NCBI RefSeq assembly: GCF_036850765.1
Contig: NC_089493.1
Location: forward strand, 221,503,244-221,567,243
Reading direction: 5' to 3'
Length of the DNA: 64,000 nucleotides
From: Saccopteryx bilineata
Lineage: Eukaryota > Chordata > Mammalia > Chiroptera > Emballonuridae
The position numbers and the translations under genes were made by a program. The notes below the pieces were generated by a model. It did not search any database, was not told where the DNA came from, and saw nothing but the letters and a program-made list of their open reading frames with translations. Of the stretch, positions 1 to 12,454 are shown one piece after another (positions within the stretch are counted from its first letter, which is position 1; the number at the start of each line of letters is the position of its first letter).

Positions 1-3000
1 AATAGCTCACAGAGAGTTCACTTATTTCTGCATTACCATATGATCAATCTGATTGTCTTTAGTTAAAACACAGAAAGCCTCGTACAAAGCATTCTCCAGG
101 TGTAAGTTAGGTTTGTCATTATTTCCTATTTATAGACTCTGTCTAGTAAAAGAAGACAAATTACTGTAAGTGGGGGTAAATGTGATTAAATGAGTCCTCT
201 GAAGATAAGAGGGGACATGAACAAGGGTCATTAACACAAGTGACCTTTCTTTGCCCAGACCATATTTGTATTTTGTGGATTTGAAAAAACAACAAAGCAA
301 GAATATTTTCTACCACATATATCCAACAAGAAAATTGTCCCTTCTCCCGTAGTAAACATTTTCATGCTTTTGCAGTATTTTAATAACATAGTGCGAGTGC
401 CAAAATACTTTCAGAATACATGAAAAACAATATTGGAGAAATTATTCATCCTAAGGAGTCTAATCGAAAATACCAAAGAAACATAGTTATAATCAGACTA
501 GATATAAGGCCTAGAATGTAAATTAGTGTATAACAAGATCATCTGAATCGAATGAAAAGTTGAAATTTGTAAAATTTCAATTAAAACCTGTATACTCTTT
601 CTTTCACCTTGTTGTAGCCCCATATGGCAAGGTCAGCCCTTTCCGTGAACAAACAGCGCAGTCGCCTCCAGTGTAGCTGTTATCTTTCTCAACAAGGGGA
701 GACATTTGGCACAGCCTAAAGCTGGGGCATGAACCCTGGCTAAGCTTAAGACATTTATCTGACAGCATCAGCTGACACTCCACAAACACATTTGCTCTCC
801 ATGACCTCAGAGCATTCGTGATTAATCAAAAATGTATCTTGGATCTTGAGAACAAGCTACAACCAAGCACACACAAAAAAGAATATGCTCTCGATCTCGC
901 TTATCGACTCAAGAGGTATATTGAATTTAGAAATAGCAAATAGAATAAAATGATCAATATGTTCTCACTTGTCCATAGAAGAGCAAACTTTATCCCTCAA
1001 GCAAAAGACATTGATCATGTAAATGTTTCAGAACTGTTTTTAAACTAAAGAATGCAAAACGTACACGGCTCATGGGGGGTTGGGAAGGAGGCCTACCAAA
1101 GAGGAGCTTCTGCTTTAATTTAAAAAATACTCTAGCTTGAAGACATAATGTATATGTACCTAGTCTGCTGTACTTTTAAAAACCTGTGTGTTCTACTTAA
1201 AACCTTTTTTGGTAACATGTCACCAAATGTTCTTAATAAAACATTATAAGAGACTTTAAAACTTAATGAAGGAACATTATTTGTGCAGAGAAAACTCGTT
1301 GCCTCATTTTAAATGAGACTCAGTTATAGCATATCCCCTACGCACTGTTTACAATTTATAATTTATAATTTATGTCTCTTGGTTCAAACATACTATTTTT
1401 TGCAGTTATCTGCTAAGTAGTATAATTGGCATGCAAATACTGTAATATTCTGCTTTCCAACACAGTGTAATTTAGCATAGTTTTATTTTCATTTGTAGTT
1501 TTTACTTTCTAATAACAATACTAATCCCTAATTAAAGCAATGGGAAACAGAAGTCATATGCCCCACCCTTGATAATATGGAAATGATTATTATTAAAAAA
1601 AATCTCTACATTTAAACTTATTAAATCCCATTCTTGCCTGGTTACCCACTGGTTAGGTTACAGTTGTTCACAATCCTACAGCAGATCATTCCGCTAAAGA
1701 AAAACTACATGTCCTGGTCCCTGTTGGCATGGCAAACAAACTTTCATAGCATGTGCTCACTCTATAAAATGGTGGTACTAATTAGAAGATATAAACTCAT
1801 GCTGAGACATGATATGAATCGGCTTTATGTATCTACTAAGCTCACAGCAGTACTAGATTTATACTGTTGTTGCTTTAAACTAAACTAAACAGAAAATTCA
1901 ACTTCTAAATCTCTATGATAAGAAAGCAAAAGTGATTGAGTTGAAAAACAAAACCTCAGCCCCTCATTTTTGGTTTTACTTCAAAAATGTTTCCTGTGCA
2001 CTTAGAGGTTGCCCAGCACTTCTCTCCCATATGTTTACCTCACTTAAATTCTTCAAACAGAAATTGCAAGTACCAGATAGCACAGCTGTATGTTTTGACA
2101 TCCATGGTGAAAATGAGCAGAAAATCTAACTGTTCCATATCAAGAAGTATTTTTACTAGTGCTAATGTGCCTTAAATACCTTGTTCCACAGATGAGTGGC
2201 CTGGCACCTGCTGTATGAGAAATAGCCAATTACTGTTCAGTGTCTCTAATTTTCTGATTCAATTAGCATGCTTCAGAGCTTTCCAGTTTAATTGCAAACT
2301 ACTTCACAGTTAGCTCTCTGATTAATCATTGCCCATCTGCAAGCCATCGGAAAACTTAGTGGAACAAATTTGTGTACTTTGGAATGCTGGGAGCTTAGCA
2401 AATCAAACTTGTTTTGGTATATAAAGCTTTAATTTTGTTTGCCCTTTTCAGCTGCACTTGTAAGAAGCTCTGTACTGATTAAACAGGAAGTCCGGACAAT
2501 AATATGCTACATTATGCATATAATTACTATAAATACAACCAAGATTGTAGAAACATCATTTAAGGTTAGGCACTAACATGAATGGAGAGGAGGTCAAGAA
2601 AACACATTTGGAATCAATTTCTTTCCATTATGACCAAATGTAAGTATCAAGGGGAAAAAAAAGCTGTGTGACACATAGTGATGTCATTACAGCACCTGTT
2701 CCCCTGAAGGCATTTTAAATTCTGGCTTTTCATGTACTCATAAAATCTTTCTTGTTATTTAATTAGTAGAGTACTAAGTTTTATAAGCTTTGTTTACAAA
2801 ACATATATTAGGGATTTTAAAGCAAACTGGCACCACATTGTTTATGCTTCATTTTCCAAGCTCTTTTGCTGGTCCACTAAACGTACGAATGGTAATGTCA
2901 GAAAACAAAACTGTTTTAATTGAGCTTTGGCTGGAGTTTAGATTATATCTTAACCCATAATCATGATTTCTTCATTTCTAAACAATAAAACATGAATTGC

Positions 3001-3170
3001 ATATTTTGCTTATTCCTATGAACAAATACCACAGAGGGAATTCTGCATTATATGAGGAAGGAGGCTTTATAAAATGAACTCTAAAGTCCTTTCCAAAGCT
3101 GTTTCTCTGGTTCACATTTGAAAATATTTGGAGTTATTATAATTTTTATAAAGCTTCTAAACATATCTAC
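1..3170. other. single-copy noncoding DNA
   Basis: I see no exon, RNA gene or recognisable mobile element here. The DNA is AT-rich. The short open frames have no recognisable domain or convincing codon structure. The part from about 2200 to 3000 has no SINE or L1 insertion and could hold conserved noncoding sequence, but only an alignment could show that. Confidence 0.5.
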
Positions 3171-3174
3171 TATA

Positions 3175-3310
3175 TAAGAGGTTTTGTTTCCAAGACTAAA
3201 CCGTAAGCTTAGAGAGGCAGGGAGCACGTCTCCAGCTTACCCAGGTACCGCCAGAGCCTCAGAGAGGCCTGCAGTCTGGGTGCTCAATTAATATTCTGGA
3301 CGAAGGAAAT
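3175..3310 (+). repeat. L2 3' end fragment
   Basis: The text follows the L2 LINE terminus: a 'gtaagctt..gagaggcaggga' stretch, then 'tgctcaattaatattctgga', which matches the L2 pattern of 'tgctcaataaatattt'. It is an old, divergent fragment on the plus strand. Confidence 0.5.
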
Positions 3311-6300
3311 GGAAGCAGTGGGTTCTGAATTTTCCACGTCATGTCACAGTGCCAGGCTGGACACTGTGCTCTCCTTCTGTAACCTCAACAGGATGCAGTC
3401 ATGTCATCTCATAAAGATGTTGACAAGTATCATCATTTTATAATTATTTGGCTGAAAAAACAGTACAGAGAAAAGGGTGCTTTGCTAATTATGATGCCCT
3501 GTAATGATTTGTTATTAACAATAAACAGTGAATGTGCAGATTTTTCTTATCTTTTATGAAGATCCTTAACATGTTATGGAAATGTCTAAAAGCTAAAAGT
3601 TAAAACCCAACTGATAGCTCTAAAAATAACATTAAAGTTAGAAAAATGGTTTCTGGGAATTGCATTATAAAAAAAAAAATCACTAAAACTTTTTCACGTC
3701 TAGTCAAGATATTCAGCGTGGAGTGACTTTCTGACTCCCGTAGCAGTGGACACACAGGAGACCGAGATTTCATGAGCGCTCTCTCTCTGAGTTTCTATTC
3801 TGTCTCTGTTAAGGGCTATAAAATTCAAGTGGGCTGACTTCAAGCTTCTCTGAATTTCATAGGCAGCCAATGTAAGAAATGCTGAGAAGGCGTAATCTGA
3901 TCATAGCAGCTCAGGCAAGTGAGCAGGCATGCTGCCACATTCTGCTGCCCAGAGCAGGGAAGCACGGCTGGAATCCCCACTAAGATCAGATTACAAAATA
4001 AGCTTTGTGGCTAGGCAGGCACGAGAGGCTATTGTGGGGTCATGACATAAATCAAGGATGAGCCTGGGCAAAACTGGGCAGTCAAAAATCACATTTCTGT
4101 ACCACACTTACAGCACGGTTCTCTATGGAAAATAAACTGTTAATGATGCTCAGATTTTTAACTCAGAAAGGGCAAATGGCTCTCCCCACACAAGTATCCA
4201 CCAATTGGACCTTATGTTTAGAGATAAGCAATTAAATCCCACACATCAAAGAAAAACAATGAACTGTTCAAACTGGAATTTAGCCAAGGAGAGACCAAAC
4301 TGGGCCTTGGTTTCTGTCCTGGGGTTCTCAGTCCTACCTCCGCTTCTGCCCACTGTGTAGCCGAATGTCTATGTATATCAGAAAGGAACGATGGAACAAC
4401 TGAGAGGATAATGAATGAAAATGAATGCAAAGCACACTGAAAATGCTTAAAGGACCCAAATATGATTTGAGAGGGTAGCACATCTCGGGCCAAGAGAGCC
4501 ATTTCCAGAAATAATCCCATTATGCAAAAAGAGCAGGATATTCTTTGGGAAGCTGGCTGATACAGATGGCTCTAATATGGCACCAAATCCTATACAATGA
4601 TATTCCATAGAGAAGTGTTGACTTTTGTATATGGTTCCCAAAGCTGAACGTGCTATAATAGAAATTACATTTTAGCTCCTGAGAAGTTTCATCATGATTG
4701 TCTGTGTTGTACTAAATATGAAAGACAAAACTATAGAATATAATTAGCCTTTCAATAGGAGAAAAATATAAAAGCCAGGGAAGAGATTTCAAAGGACACT
4801 ATAGCAGGACTCCTAGAGAACTACAGTTTGGCAAACTTTTACTGAGGCATCTGTATTTTGGGATGGGCAGAATAACTATTTCAAATACAACAAGCAAGCA
4901 AAAACCTAAACACAGTGTAACCAAGGCCGTTTGGTAAACAGTCACAGGCATACCAACAAGTCAACAGCCAACCACTTTGTAAATAAATACTTCCACCAGG
5001 GGCTTCAAAAAAACACTTTCAGATGGTACAATGTGAACTCCGAGCCATGTGTCGGTTTCCCACTTTACCCACAAGGTACAGACAAATCACCATCAGTAAT
5101 ATCTTTCTTAGACATAAAAGCTATATACCTATTTGCACACTACAAATTCAGACTTTTTAACTTTTAAAAGGCAAAATGTAAGTGATTACAAAGTTGCTAC
5201 GAATTTTAAAAAATGAAAATAAAGGCAAAAAGTAGTTGCTTTTAGATAGAAAAATCTTATAAGAGATACAAAATTTAACATCTACTGTACTTTAAGCCTA
5301 TATCTTATTGATAATTTAAAATTATAATTAGTGTTCTTGGGACCGAAATGCTACACAGAAAACTAAATATGCACATATGCATGAGATGTGAGATGCTGCT
5401 GCAGGAGAGAAATGTCCTATTTTTAAAGCAAAAAAAAAAAAAAAAAATCCTACTGAAGTCTATCCTTTCATTTATATGTCTCATGTAAATTACATATAAT
5501 TTTAAATCTCCAACATGTTGCAAATGGCCAGGTCTCATGGCGCATCGCCTTTATCATCTCCCATTTTCACTTGGCCATGGCAATGCAGACATTTTAGAAA
5601 TATTTAGGAATTTAAAATGATATCTTTTGAACTGAACCAAGAAATGACCACTATAAAAATGAATTTTTATTTTTATAATCTGGAAAAAATATATAAATTT
5701 TCTTCTCTAAAGGCATTTTCTTATGCAGTAACACCACAAAAATAGCTTAAGTTTAAAATAGTGGATTTCCCATATGGTTAGTCCATAGCAAGATAAACTT
5801 GTAAATGAGGGGACTATGTGAAGAAAACATAAAAAAGCCTTAAGGGCACATACAAAAAAATGTGATATTGCATGATTTACATACACAATCTTACTCCCAT
5901 AATTCAAAGAGAAAACTTAATATGTAGTGATTTAGATTGTATTTCATATAAAGTAATACTGATTATGTACTTAACTCTAAGATATATAACTCAGTTTAGA
6001 GCATAATGTGGGAGAGGAGTTAGTAAGAATCTAACCTTTTGCATTTCTTGACTTTTTTGGGATTTTGGTAATGTTGTATTTATAGAGATTCTACACTTTC
6101 AAATTTAAGTCTTGAAATGTCAGAAAAATCCCAAGGCTGAGATCTCACAGAAGGTGATTTTTAACAGTCCTTAAAAGTAAAGACTTTATGATCTTTTGAC
6201 AACTGCAGCTTTCACATTTTAAGATTTAAAATTTTCAGTCCTAATATTACATAAGCACACACAGTGGTACACTTTTAAAGATTACATTATCTCTGATAAA

Positions 6301-6509
6301 CCCACAAAGAAGTAGAAAATAAGAATAAAAAATGTGTGAAGTTCAAGGATAGTGTATAAATACAAATATAAAAAAGTAAATGTTTAAAAAGTCTTCTGTA
6401 TTTAAACGTGGTCCCTCATGAGAATATATTTTCAATATTAAAAGAAATAACATTCAGTCAATTTTGTTTATAGTAATATAAAAATGAAGGTACTCCAATA
6501 TTTTAAAGC
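3311..6509. other. single-copy noncoding DNA
   Basis: I recognise no gene or clear transposon. It contains a 20-bp A run near 5430 and several AT-rich frames that look like chance. The longest open frame, on the minus strand at about 4218-4520, matches nothing I recognise. Confidence 0.5.
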
Positions 6510-6625
6510 TGGAACATGGATGAGGAAATGGAAGTCAAGAAAGGTTAAGTGACTTGATCATGATCATACTGCTAGTTTTAGGGTTATATCTAGTATAAAC
6601 CAGGTCTTTTGTCTCCAAGTTTCTC
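6510..6625 (-). repeat. MIR SINE fragment
   Basis: The plus strand reads 'gaggaaatggaagtcaagaa' followed by 'aggttaagtgacttgatca'. This is the reverse complement of the MIR core, which in sense reads 'aagtyacttaacctctctg'. It is an old mammalian tRNA-derived SINE, diverged and partial. Confidence 0.55.
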
Positions 6626-7429
6626 CCACAGCTAAACTTTTATACATAATTCTTGAAATTAATTTGTTTTCAATGTATCCTACTACTGTCTGTGCGACCA
6701 TAGTCAAGTCACCAACTTTCCAGTTTTCTCTTCACTTTCAACTCAACAAATATTTTTCCACCCCCTACTATGAGCCAGATGTAGAAATTACAGAGATGAT
6801 AAGACACGAGTTAATTTTATTCTTGGACATTTTACAGTTTAGCGAGGGAGAGAGAATTGGCAAACAAATATTTTAAAAGAGGTAATAATTTGACTAGAAA
6901 GGTGTCAAAGTCAAAAGTGACATTCAGTTTCTAATTACCAGGATTAAAGATAGGATCCTGACTAAGTGATGTCTAAATCCCTTTCTAAAAATGTTGTATT
7001 TAATTTTTTCCCTCTACTCTTATTATTTCTTAGATGGACTTTTAAATAAATAGGTAACTGATAAGACCAATATATCTACATATTAAAAGTGATTTCAGAT
7101 GCACAGTGATTGATATGTTTATGAATAGATTCAATGAACAAATCCTTTTATGTGCAGATAAATAGGTGAAATTACAGGTTTCTTTGGTATACACCTTTCC
7201 TGGGTTAATGTGTTAATGCGCACTTTAAGTCCAACAGGAAAATTTAATATGTAACGCTCCCTTTTTTTTTCATTAAGAAAAAAATCCCTATTTACTATAT
7301 ATCTCAGAATTAGTATTTCAAGGAGCATATTTTGGGTAACACTTGCTCCAGGTAACTGTAATATTGCTTTACTGGTCTTCACCAACTGATCCTACACAGG
7401 AACTGGCTAGCTATCCTCCTAAAATGTTG

Positions 7430-8250
7430 CTTTCATGATATATCCCTGTTCAGAAACTTTCAATGACTCTCTGGGCCCTATAAATTAATGTTCAAACTCT
7501 GCAAATCCTCTAGATACTGCTTGTATGTTCCTCTTCAACTTTCTCTCACAATATCCTTCAACAAACTCCAGTCAAAATGTCACTGAATTTCCCAAGCTCT
7601 TCCTGTCTTGGATCCCACTACTTTTCTTTCCCTAGAATGCCTTCCCATCTCTATAAAATTACCAATAGTTTCTCTGGGTAAAGTGCAGTTCAGGTTCAAT
7701 TGTCTCAATAAATAAACATACTCTGGCCGGTTGGCTCAGTGGTAGAGCGTCGGCCTGGCGTGCGGAAGTCCTGGGTTCGATTCCCGGCCAGGGCACACAG
7801 GAGAAGCGCCCATCTGCTTCTCCACCCCCCCCTCCTCTCTGTCTCTCTCTTCCCCTCCCGCAGCCAAGGCTCCATTGGAGCAAAGTTGGCCCGGGTGCTG
7901 AGGATGGCTCCATGGCCTCTGCCTCAGGCACTAGAATGGCTCTGGTTGCAACAGGGTGATGCCCCAGATGGGCAGAGCATTGCCCCCTGGTGGGCGTGAT
8001 GGGTGGATCCCAGTTGGGCGCATGCGGGAGTCTGTCTGACTGCCTCCCCGTTTCCAACTTCAGAAAAATACGAAATAAATAAACAAACAAACAAACAAAC
8101 ACAGTATGTAACCTCTGACTTTGTTACCCGAACCACTTTTTATAAAATTGTTATAACTTTCTCTTTATATAGGTATTTCTGTATTATGTGTATATTTTAT
8201 ACCTCTTCTGGCTACACTGTGTAAGCTCACTGAGATCAAGCACAAGACCT
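7430..8250 (+). repeat. L2 LINE 3' region, split by a SINE
   Basis: 7430-7720 has the L2 3' texture, such as 'ctagaatgccttcccatct'. The end of the element resumes after the SINE at about 8110 and runs to 'tgtgtaagctcactgagatc', the L2 'ctgtaagctccatgaggg' motif. The two halves therefore belong to one old L2 copy that the 7722-8101 SINE interrupted. Confidence 0.5.
7722..8101 (+). repeat. tRNA-derived SINE, family A (long form)
   Basis: The head is tRNA-like: a box A-type 'tggctcagtggtagagcg' and a box B 'gggttcgattccc', internal RNA polymerase III promoter elements. A body of about 270 bp follows, including 'agaagcgcccatctgcttct', 'gccaaggctccattggagc' and 'gcgcatgcgggagtctgtct', and the element ends in an (aaac)n tail. 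An 'aataaataaaca' motif on both sides may be the TSD. Well-preserved boxes make this one of the younger copies. The same family occurs near 23.6, 23.9, 30.5, 35.8 and 46.2 kb. Confidence 0.9.
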
Positions 8251-8280
8251 GCACACCAGACTGTAGCACATTTTCTTGTA

Positions 8281-8430
8281 AAGGCATACTTTGCTTTACT
8301 GCACTTGCCATTTTTACAGACTGAAGGCATGACCCTCCACCGGCAAGAAGATTATGACTCACTTTATTGCAATACTTGCTTTATTGCTGTGGTGTGAAAC
8401 CAAGCCCACATTATCTCTGAGATATGCTTG
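8281..8430. mobile_element. Tigger1-like MITE, 150 bp
   Basis: The ends read 'aaggcatactttgctttact' and, reverse-complemented, 'caagcatatctcagagataa'. These resemble the Tigger1 terminal repeat ('caggcatacctcgttttatt'), and the interior has 'cactttattgcaatacttgc' as in the Tigger1 right end. It is flanked on both sides by TA (8279-8280 and 8431-8432), as expected for the Tc1/mariner/pogo superfamily. It has no coding capacity and is an internally deleted derivative. Confidence 0.75.
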
Positions 8431-8873
8431 TACCTGATATCATTTTAAACAATGGTAATGGTGAGACTATTAGTGACAAAATAAAAACCAGAGCCAAGAG
8501 AAGAACCTAAACCAGGGCCTCAATGTTCATTTACAAACAAACTATATTATATATAGTAATTTACAGAACTATTAACCAGTTTCTTCAAATGTCAAATGGT
8601 GACTGCTCAGGCAAGAGTCTTCAACTTTGCTGATATCTTAAATGTATAATATAATTGAAATATTTATTTAATATTGAAACACTACTGTTCAATGTTTTCT
8701 TAAATACTTTTAAATAGCATCAGCTTTTTATAGGTAAAGGAATAGTTTCAGTTGCAACAAAGAAATTTTAAATAAAAAGAAGGGTGATCCAGCAACATAT
8801 TTTAAAAGGACATTTATTTTAATTAACAAATTAATAAAATTTCAGCATACTTAACAGGTCTTCTTTCTCTCTT

Positions 8874-8932
8874 TCCCCCTCCCTCCCTCCCTCCCTCCCT
8901 CCCTCCCTCCCTCCCTCCCTCCCTCCCTCCTT
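8874..8932. repeat. (CCCT)n microsatellite
   Basis: About fourteen uninterrupted CCCT units lie inside a wider pyrimidine tract. The minus strand is (AGGG)n, so runs of three G separated by one base allow G-quadruplex formation. Confidence 0.95.
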
Positions 8933-8944
8933 TCCTGTTTTTCT

Positions 8945-9660
8945 TCCTTCCTGCCTTATTTCATTCTTTGGTATCTACAGCTTTATTCGCAACACTGGCT
9001 TGATGAAATAGGCCTGTGGGCCTTCATCCTTGAGAGTCCCAGTGGAGTGCCTGCTCCTAGTGGTGGTCTTTGGAATGGAGGTATGGATGGTGCTTCTTAA
9101 GGATGTTGACAAACTTTACCAATGAAGCTTTGTTTGGCTAGAGCAGCCCCAGCGACGCTGGCTGGGTCCAGGAGAGGGGTAGGTTTCTGTAGAACCCATT
9201 TCTCATGGTGGGGAAGCAGATTTTTCTACAATGCTTCCCAGATTTAACCCAGAGATTGGTAGAGGGAACTTCTGCCTGTGGCCAGGAAGCTGCCCACCCA
9301 GAAGAATTATTTCTCCACAGGGCCATGTTTCCTAAGATCAGCTCTTCCTTCAGTCTGGGAACTGGTTAGAAGATGGGAACCTTGAGTTCTAAAAGTGATT
9401 CTATCATTAGGTCAGCAGCTAATGACGTAGGCTCACCAGTTTACGTCCCAAGTCCCGTTTTCCTTTTAGATGTTTCATTGTGTGGATCTGTCAAGTGTGT
9501 TTCTTAAGTTTAGAATACAGTGTACCACCTTTCTTTGGGAACTTTCTTCATAATTGATTTGGCCTTGTCCATTGAAAAAATGAGTGTTGCACAGTAATAT
9601 CTGTCATTGCAATTATGTACTATTCTGAAATTCAAATAAAATTTAACCTCAAATGACACA
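8945..9660 (-). other. unassigned sequence, possible processed pseudogene
   Basis: On the minus strand there is a 62-codon open frame (9326-9138) starting at an ATG. Downstream come AATAAA (near 8988-8993) and then a purine-rich stretch. An AATAAA followed by an A/G-rich tail would suit an old retrocopy. I do not recognise the protein, and the frame shows no domain, so this is a weak suggestion. It could equally be single-copy DNA beside the (AGGG)n tract. Confidence 0.2.
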
Positions 9661-9999
9661 AGGTCTTAGTGACTTTCTACCTCATGAAATGTTCTCCTTT
9701 TTTAGATATGAATTTTCCCCTTTTAGTAACTGAAAGAAACAGCTCTTGAATTCAACTCTTGATTAAGCAATAAGGTTTCTTTTAAAAGGAAGGTACACAT
9801 TTTTAACCACAGGTGAAAATGAACACCTTTTAAAGTATGAAGACAACATTGCCCTTCCTGAAGATCTGAATATGCAGTATTTTTATTCATTGTTATATTC
9901 AATAGTTTTATAACTCTTATAAATGTAATTAATTATGTTTGTTACTGAAGTTTGTATATATATACTATCCTCCTTTTTCTAACCCTTATTAGAGGATTT

Positions 10000-10118
10000 G
10001 GAAGATCTGAGCTATCCCAGCAAGGGCACTGTTGGTCTCTTCAACACTCTACCCTAGGATCTACTACTGTACTGTCATATAATAAGCACTCAATAAATAT
10101 TTATAAATAAATACAATT
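10000..10118 (+). repeat. L2 3' end fragment
   Basis: It ends in 'aagcactcaataaatattta', which is the characteristic L2 terminus. Divergent and partial. Confidence 0.55.
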
Positions 10119-10126
10119 TTAGAATA

Positions 10127-10822
10127 TAGTGGTACCCTGACACACGAGCACTTTAAATCATGAGCAATTTGAGAGACGAACAGTCCCTCATGGGATTTTT
10201 TGCTTTAAGTCACGAGTAGATATTTGAATCACAAGCTTCCACCACCCTCCACTAGATGGCCTGCTGAACGTTCTGAAAGGAAGGAAGAAACAAACTTTCA
10301 CGGGAAGGTTTTTGTTGAAATGGCCTCTAAGTGAAAGTGAGAAAAGTGCGGTGAAAAAACCAAAAGTCAGTGAAGAAAATGATGACTGTTGGGCAAATGA
10401 GTTCGTAAAACTTGTATTTTCTGAGTTTGCTCACTTTTATTGTTAAAAATGTCACTGGGCAGCTGTCTGTGAAATTGCTAATTACCTCCCTGCTTGGGAA
10501 GGGCCACTGTTATGCTAATGTCTCTTCCCCCTCCACCAGCATCTTTGCCTGATCTTGAAGGTAAATACACTTCATAAACCAGTTTATTTCTTTATATTTT
10601 CTCTTATTATGTATATACAGTATGTATGTTTTTGTTATTTATAAAGTACATTTTTTTATTTAAAAGCATATAAAACAAAAAATATGCATGGTTTTTGGGG
10701 GCCTGAATAGATTAATTGCATTCCCATTAATTTAAATGGGGAAATTCGATTTGACACACAAGCAAAGTGAGTCACGAGCTTGGCCATGAAATGAATTAAA
10801 CTCGTGTGTTAAGGTACCACTG
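10127..10822. mobile_element. Tigger-like DNA transposon, non-autonomous, 696 bp
   Basis: The left end 'tagtggtaccctgacacacg' and the reverse-complemented right end 'cagtggtaccttaacacacg' are inverted repeats that continue into 'gagc/gagt'. Both sides are flanked by TA (10125-10126 and 10823-10824). A second pair of 'cacgag' and 'catgagc' motifs lies inside each end. I find no transposase frame. The TIR style and TA target fit the pogo/Tigger group. It could be a deletion derivative of a longer element. Confidence 0.75.
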
Positions 10823-10875
10823 TATATGCACAAGGAGAAAAAGGAATATACTTGACAGTTTATTATCTACAAATC

Positions 10876-11160
10876 TAGCCTTTGGATTCAGATTTGTAAG
10901 TGTCTGAAATCTGGCTGCACTATTTCATAGCTGTGTGACCTCTCTAAATCTATTTTCTCAACTGCAAAACAGAACAGTAATAAACTCTGCCACATATAGT
11001 TATTGTGAGGATTAATCCACACAAATGCTTTTCCATAGAGAGCCACTAGTATCATCAACATCATTATCATCATTTGTCTCATTTACCATTCATCCTTGTT
11101 TCAAGAATGTAGCATATGCTCAGTAAATAGTTAAGTGAAGAAATGAATCAATGAAGTGCA
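10876..11160 (+). repeat. MIR SINE
   Basis: The order matches MIR: 'tttggattcagatttg', then 'tagctgtgtgacctctctaa', 'ttttctcaactgcaaaacag' and 'gttattgtgaggattaatcc'. It finishes with a 'gcatatgctcagtaaatagt' 3' end. Confidence 0.65.
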
Positions 11161-12103
11161 TACATAAATAGGCTTGACTGCCCCTGTATATTTACAGGCA
11201 AGACTTAGAGAAACAGCAGTTAAAAACAAACAAACAAACGTGGCTCTAAAAGTTAGTGTGGATCCATATTATTTTCCATAGGTAGGTATAGGATTGTTAC
11301 AATCCTAGAGGTGTCCCCACTTTGCTTTCTCCCACCTTCCCAATCACCAGTGGATTTCATGGAACCTCCTTGAAAGACTCCGAAGTCTTCCCCTTTGATT
11401 CTGATGTATAACATAAGTTGTAAAACTGCCATTTTTTCCAGAGCATTTCCTCAATCCATTGAGATTTTGCTTCCCAACAAGTGTTATCAATTTGACTCAA
11501 ATAAACTCATAAAAAATTCTTAAAAAAACAAAAATAATAGTGTGTTTGAGTTAGTTTTGCTTGAACTTGCTGTTTGGATTTCTAGTTACAAGTCCCAGTC
11601 ATCCTCCAGTCCTTGGAGAACAGGTATTCTCTTAATTTTTGTTTTGAACTTCTGCGAGTGCCCAGCACAGAGGTTTGTATCATTTATACTAAAAAAAAAA
11701 AATTAATAAATAAGATATATAAATGTAAAAAACCCCTATTTTTTAACCATGTCACATAAGGTAAAATTTGAAACAAGTGAACACAGATTATAGAATAAAT
11801 AAATGTTAGAATTCTCATAATATTTAACTACATTATCTTAATAAATCCAGTTTGCAGCATTTATATTTCTTGCAATATTGCTATATACATTGAAGGGTCA
11901 TAGTTAGAATTACTTCTACACTTGCTAACTTAAAACTGCAGTAAACTGTGTAAACAGCAACTTAAGAGTTGTATTTGAACTTCCTCATTGTGAATGGACA
12001 ACAAAAATCAGTCTCAGATTGCATGACTTTGAAATAATTATTTTGTCACTAACTTACATCATTTTAGATCTTAAAATCATCACAAATGCCCTATATTAAA
12101 TAA
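11161..12103. other. single-copy noncoding DNA with an L2 scrap
   Basis: No gene or clear mobile element, apart from a possible L2 3' trace near 11600-11690 ('gcgagtgcccagcacagagg'). Confidence 0.4.
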
Positions 12104-12226
12104 TACAGATCAGTTTTCTAATTCAATTTGGGCTTCACAACGGAAAGGTGCTATCAGAGTACAATGTAGCATTGTTATATTTAAAGCTTATATAAATTTT
12201 TTAATTGAATTTATTAGGGTGACACT
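12104..12226 (+). repeat. local direct repeat, copy 1
   Basis: This 123-bp block is repeated in the same orientation at 12814-12935 with only a few differences, including one 3-base gap. It begins 'tacagatcagttttctaatt' and ends 'tttattagggtgacact'. Its last 30 bases are the start of an antisense L1 tail, so the repeat spans a junction between flanking DNA and L1. Confidence 0.9.
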
Positions 12227-12335
12227 GGTTAATAAAATTATACAGGTTTCAGATATATAATCTATAATGCCTCATCTGTATACTGCATATTGTATTTATT
12301 CTCCATCCCAGGTCAAGTCTCCCATTTTTTTTTTT
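12204..12335 (-). mobile_element. L1 3' end fragment
   Basis: The plus strand 'aattgaatttattagggtga' followed by 'ctggttaataaaattataca' and 'ggtttcagatatataatcta' is the reverse complement of the bat/mammal L1 3' UTR end. It is 5'-truncated to about 130 bp. A T-run at 12329-12340 marks its inner border. Confidence 0.8.
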
Positions 12336-12454
12336 TAATTTATAAAAACGAATATGAACTCTAGCAGCAAAGAGTTTAGTTTTTAAGACAAAATGAACAG
12401 TGAATAATTATATTAGCTGAGTGGAGATGGAAATAAGATTCGACAAGTCAATCT

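Noticed and set aside
7738..7796. tRNA gene
   Set aside because: Boxes A and B are good, but the tRNA-like part is followed by a SINE body and the same unit recurs at many sites. It is a SINE head, not a tRNA gene.
7659..8102. 147-codon minus-strand reading frame as a gene
   Set aside because: It lies almost entirely within the family A SINE in antisense. Similar frames appear in the other family A copies.
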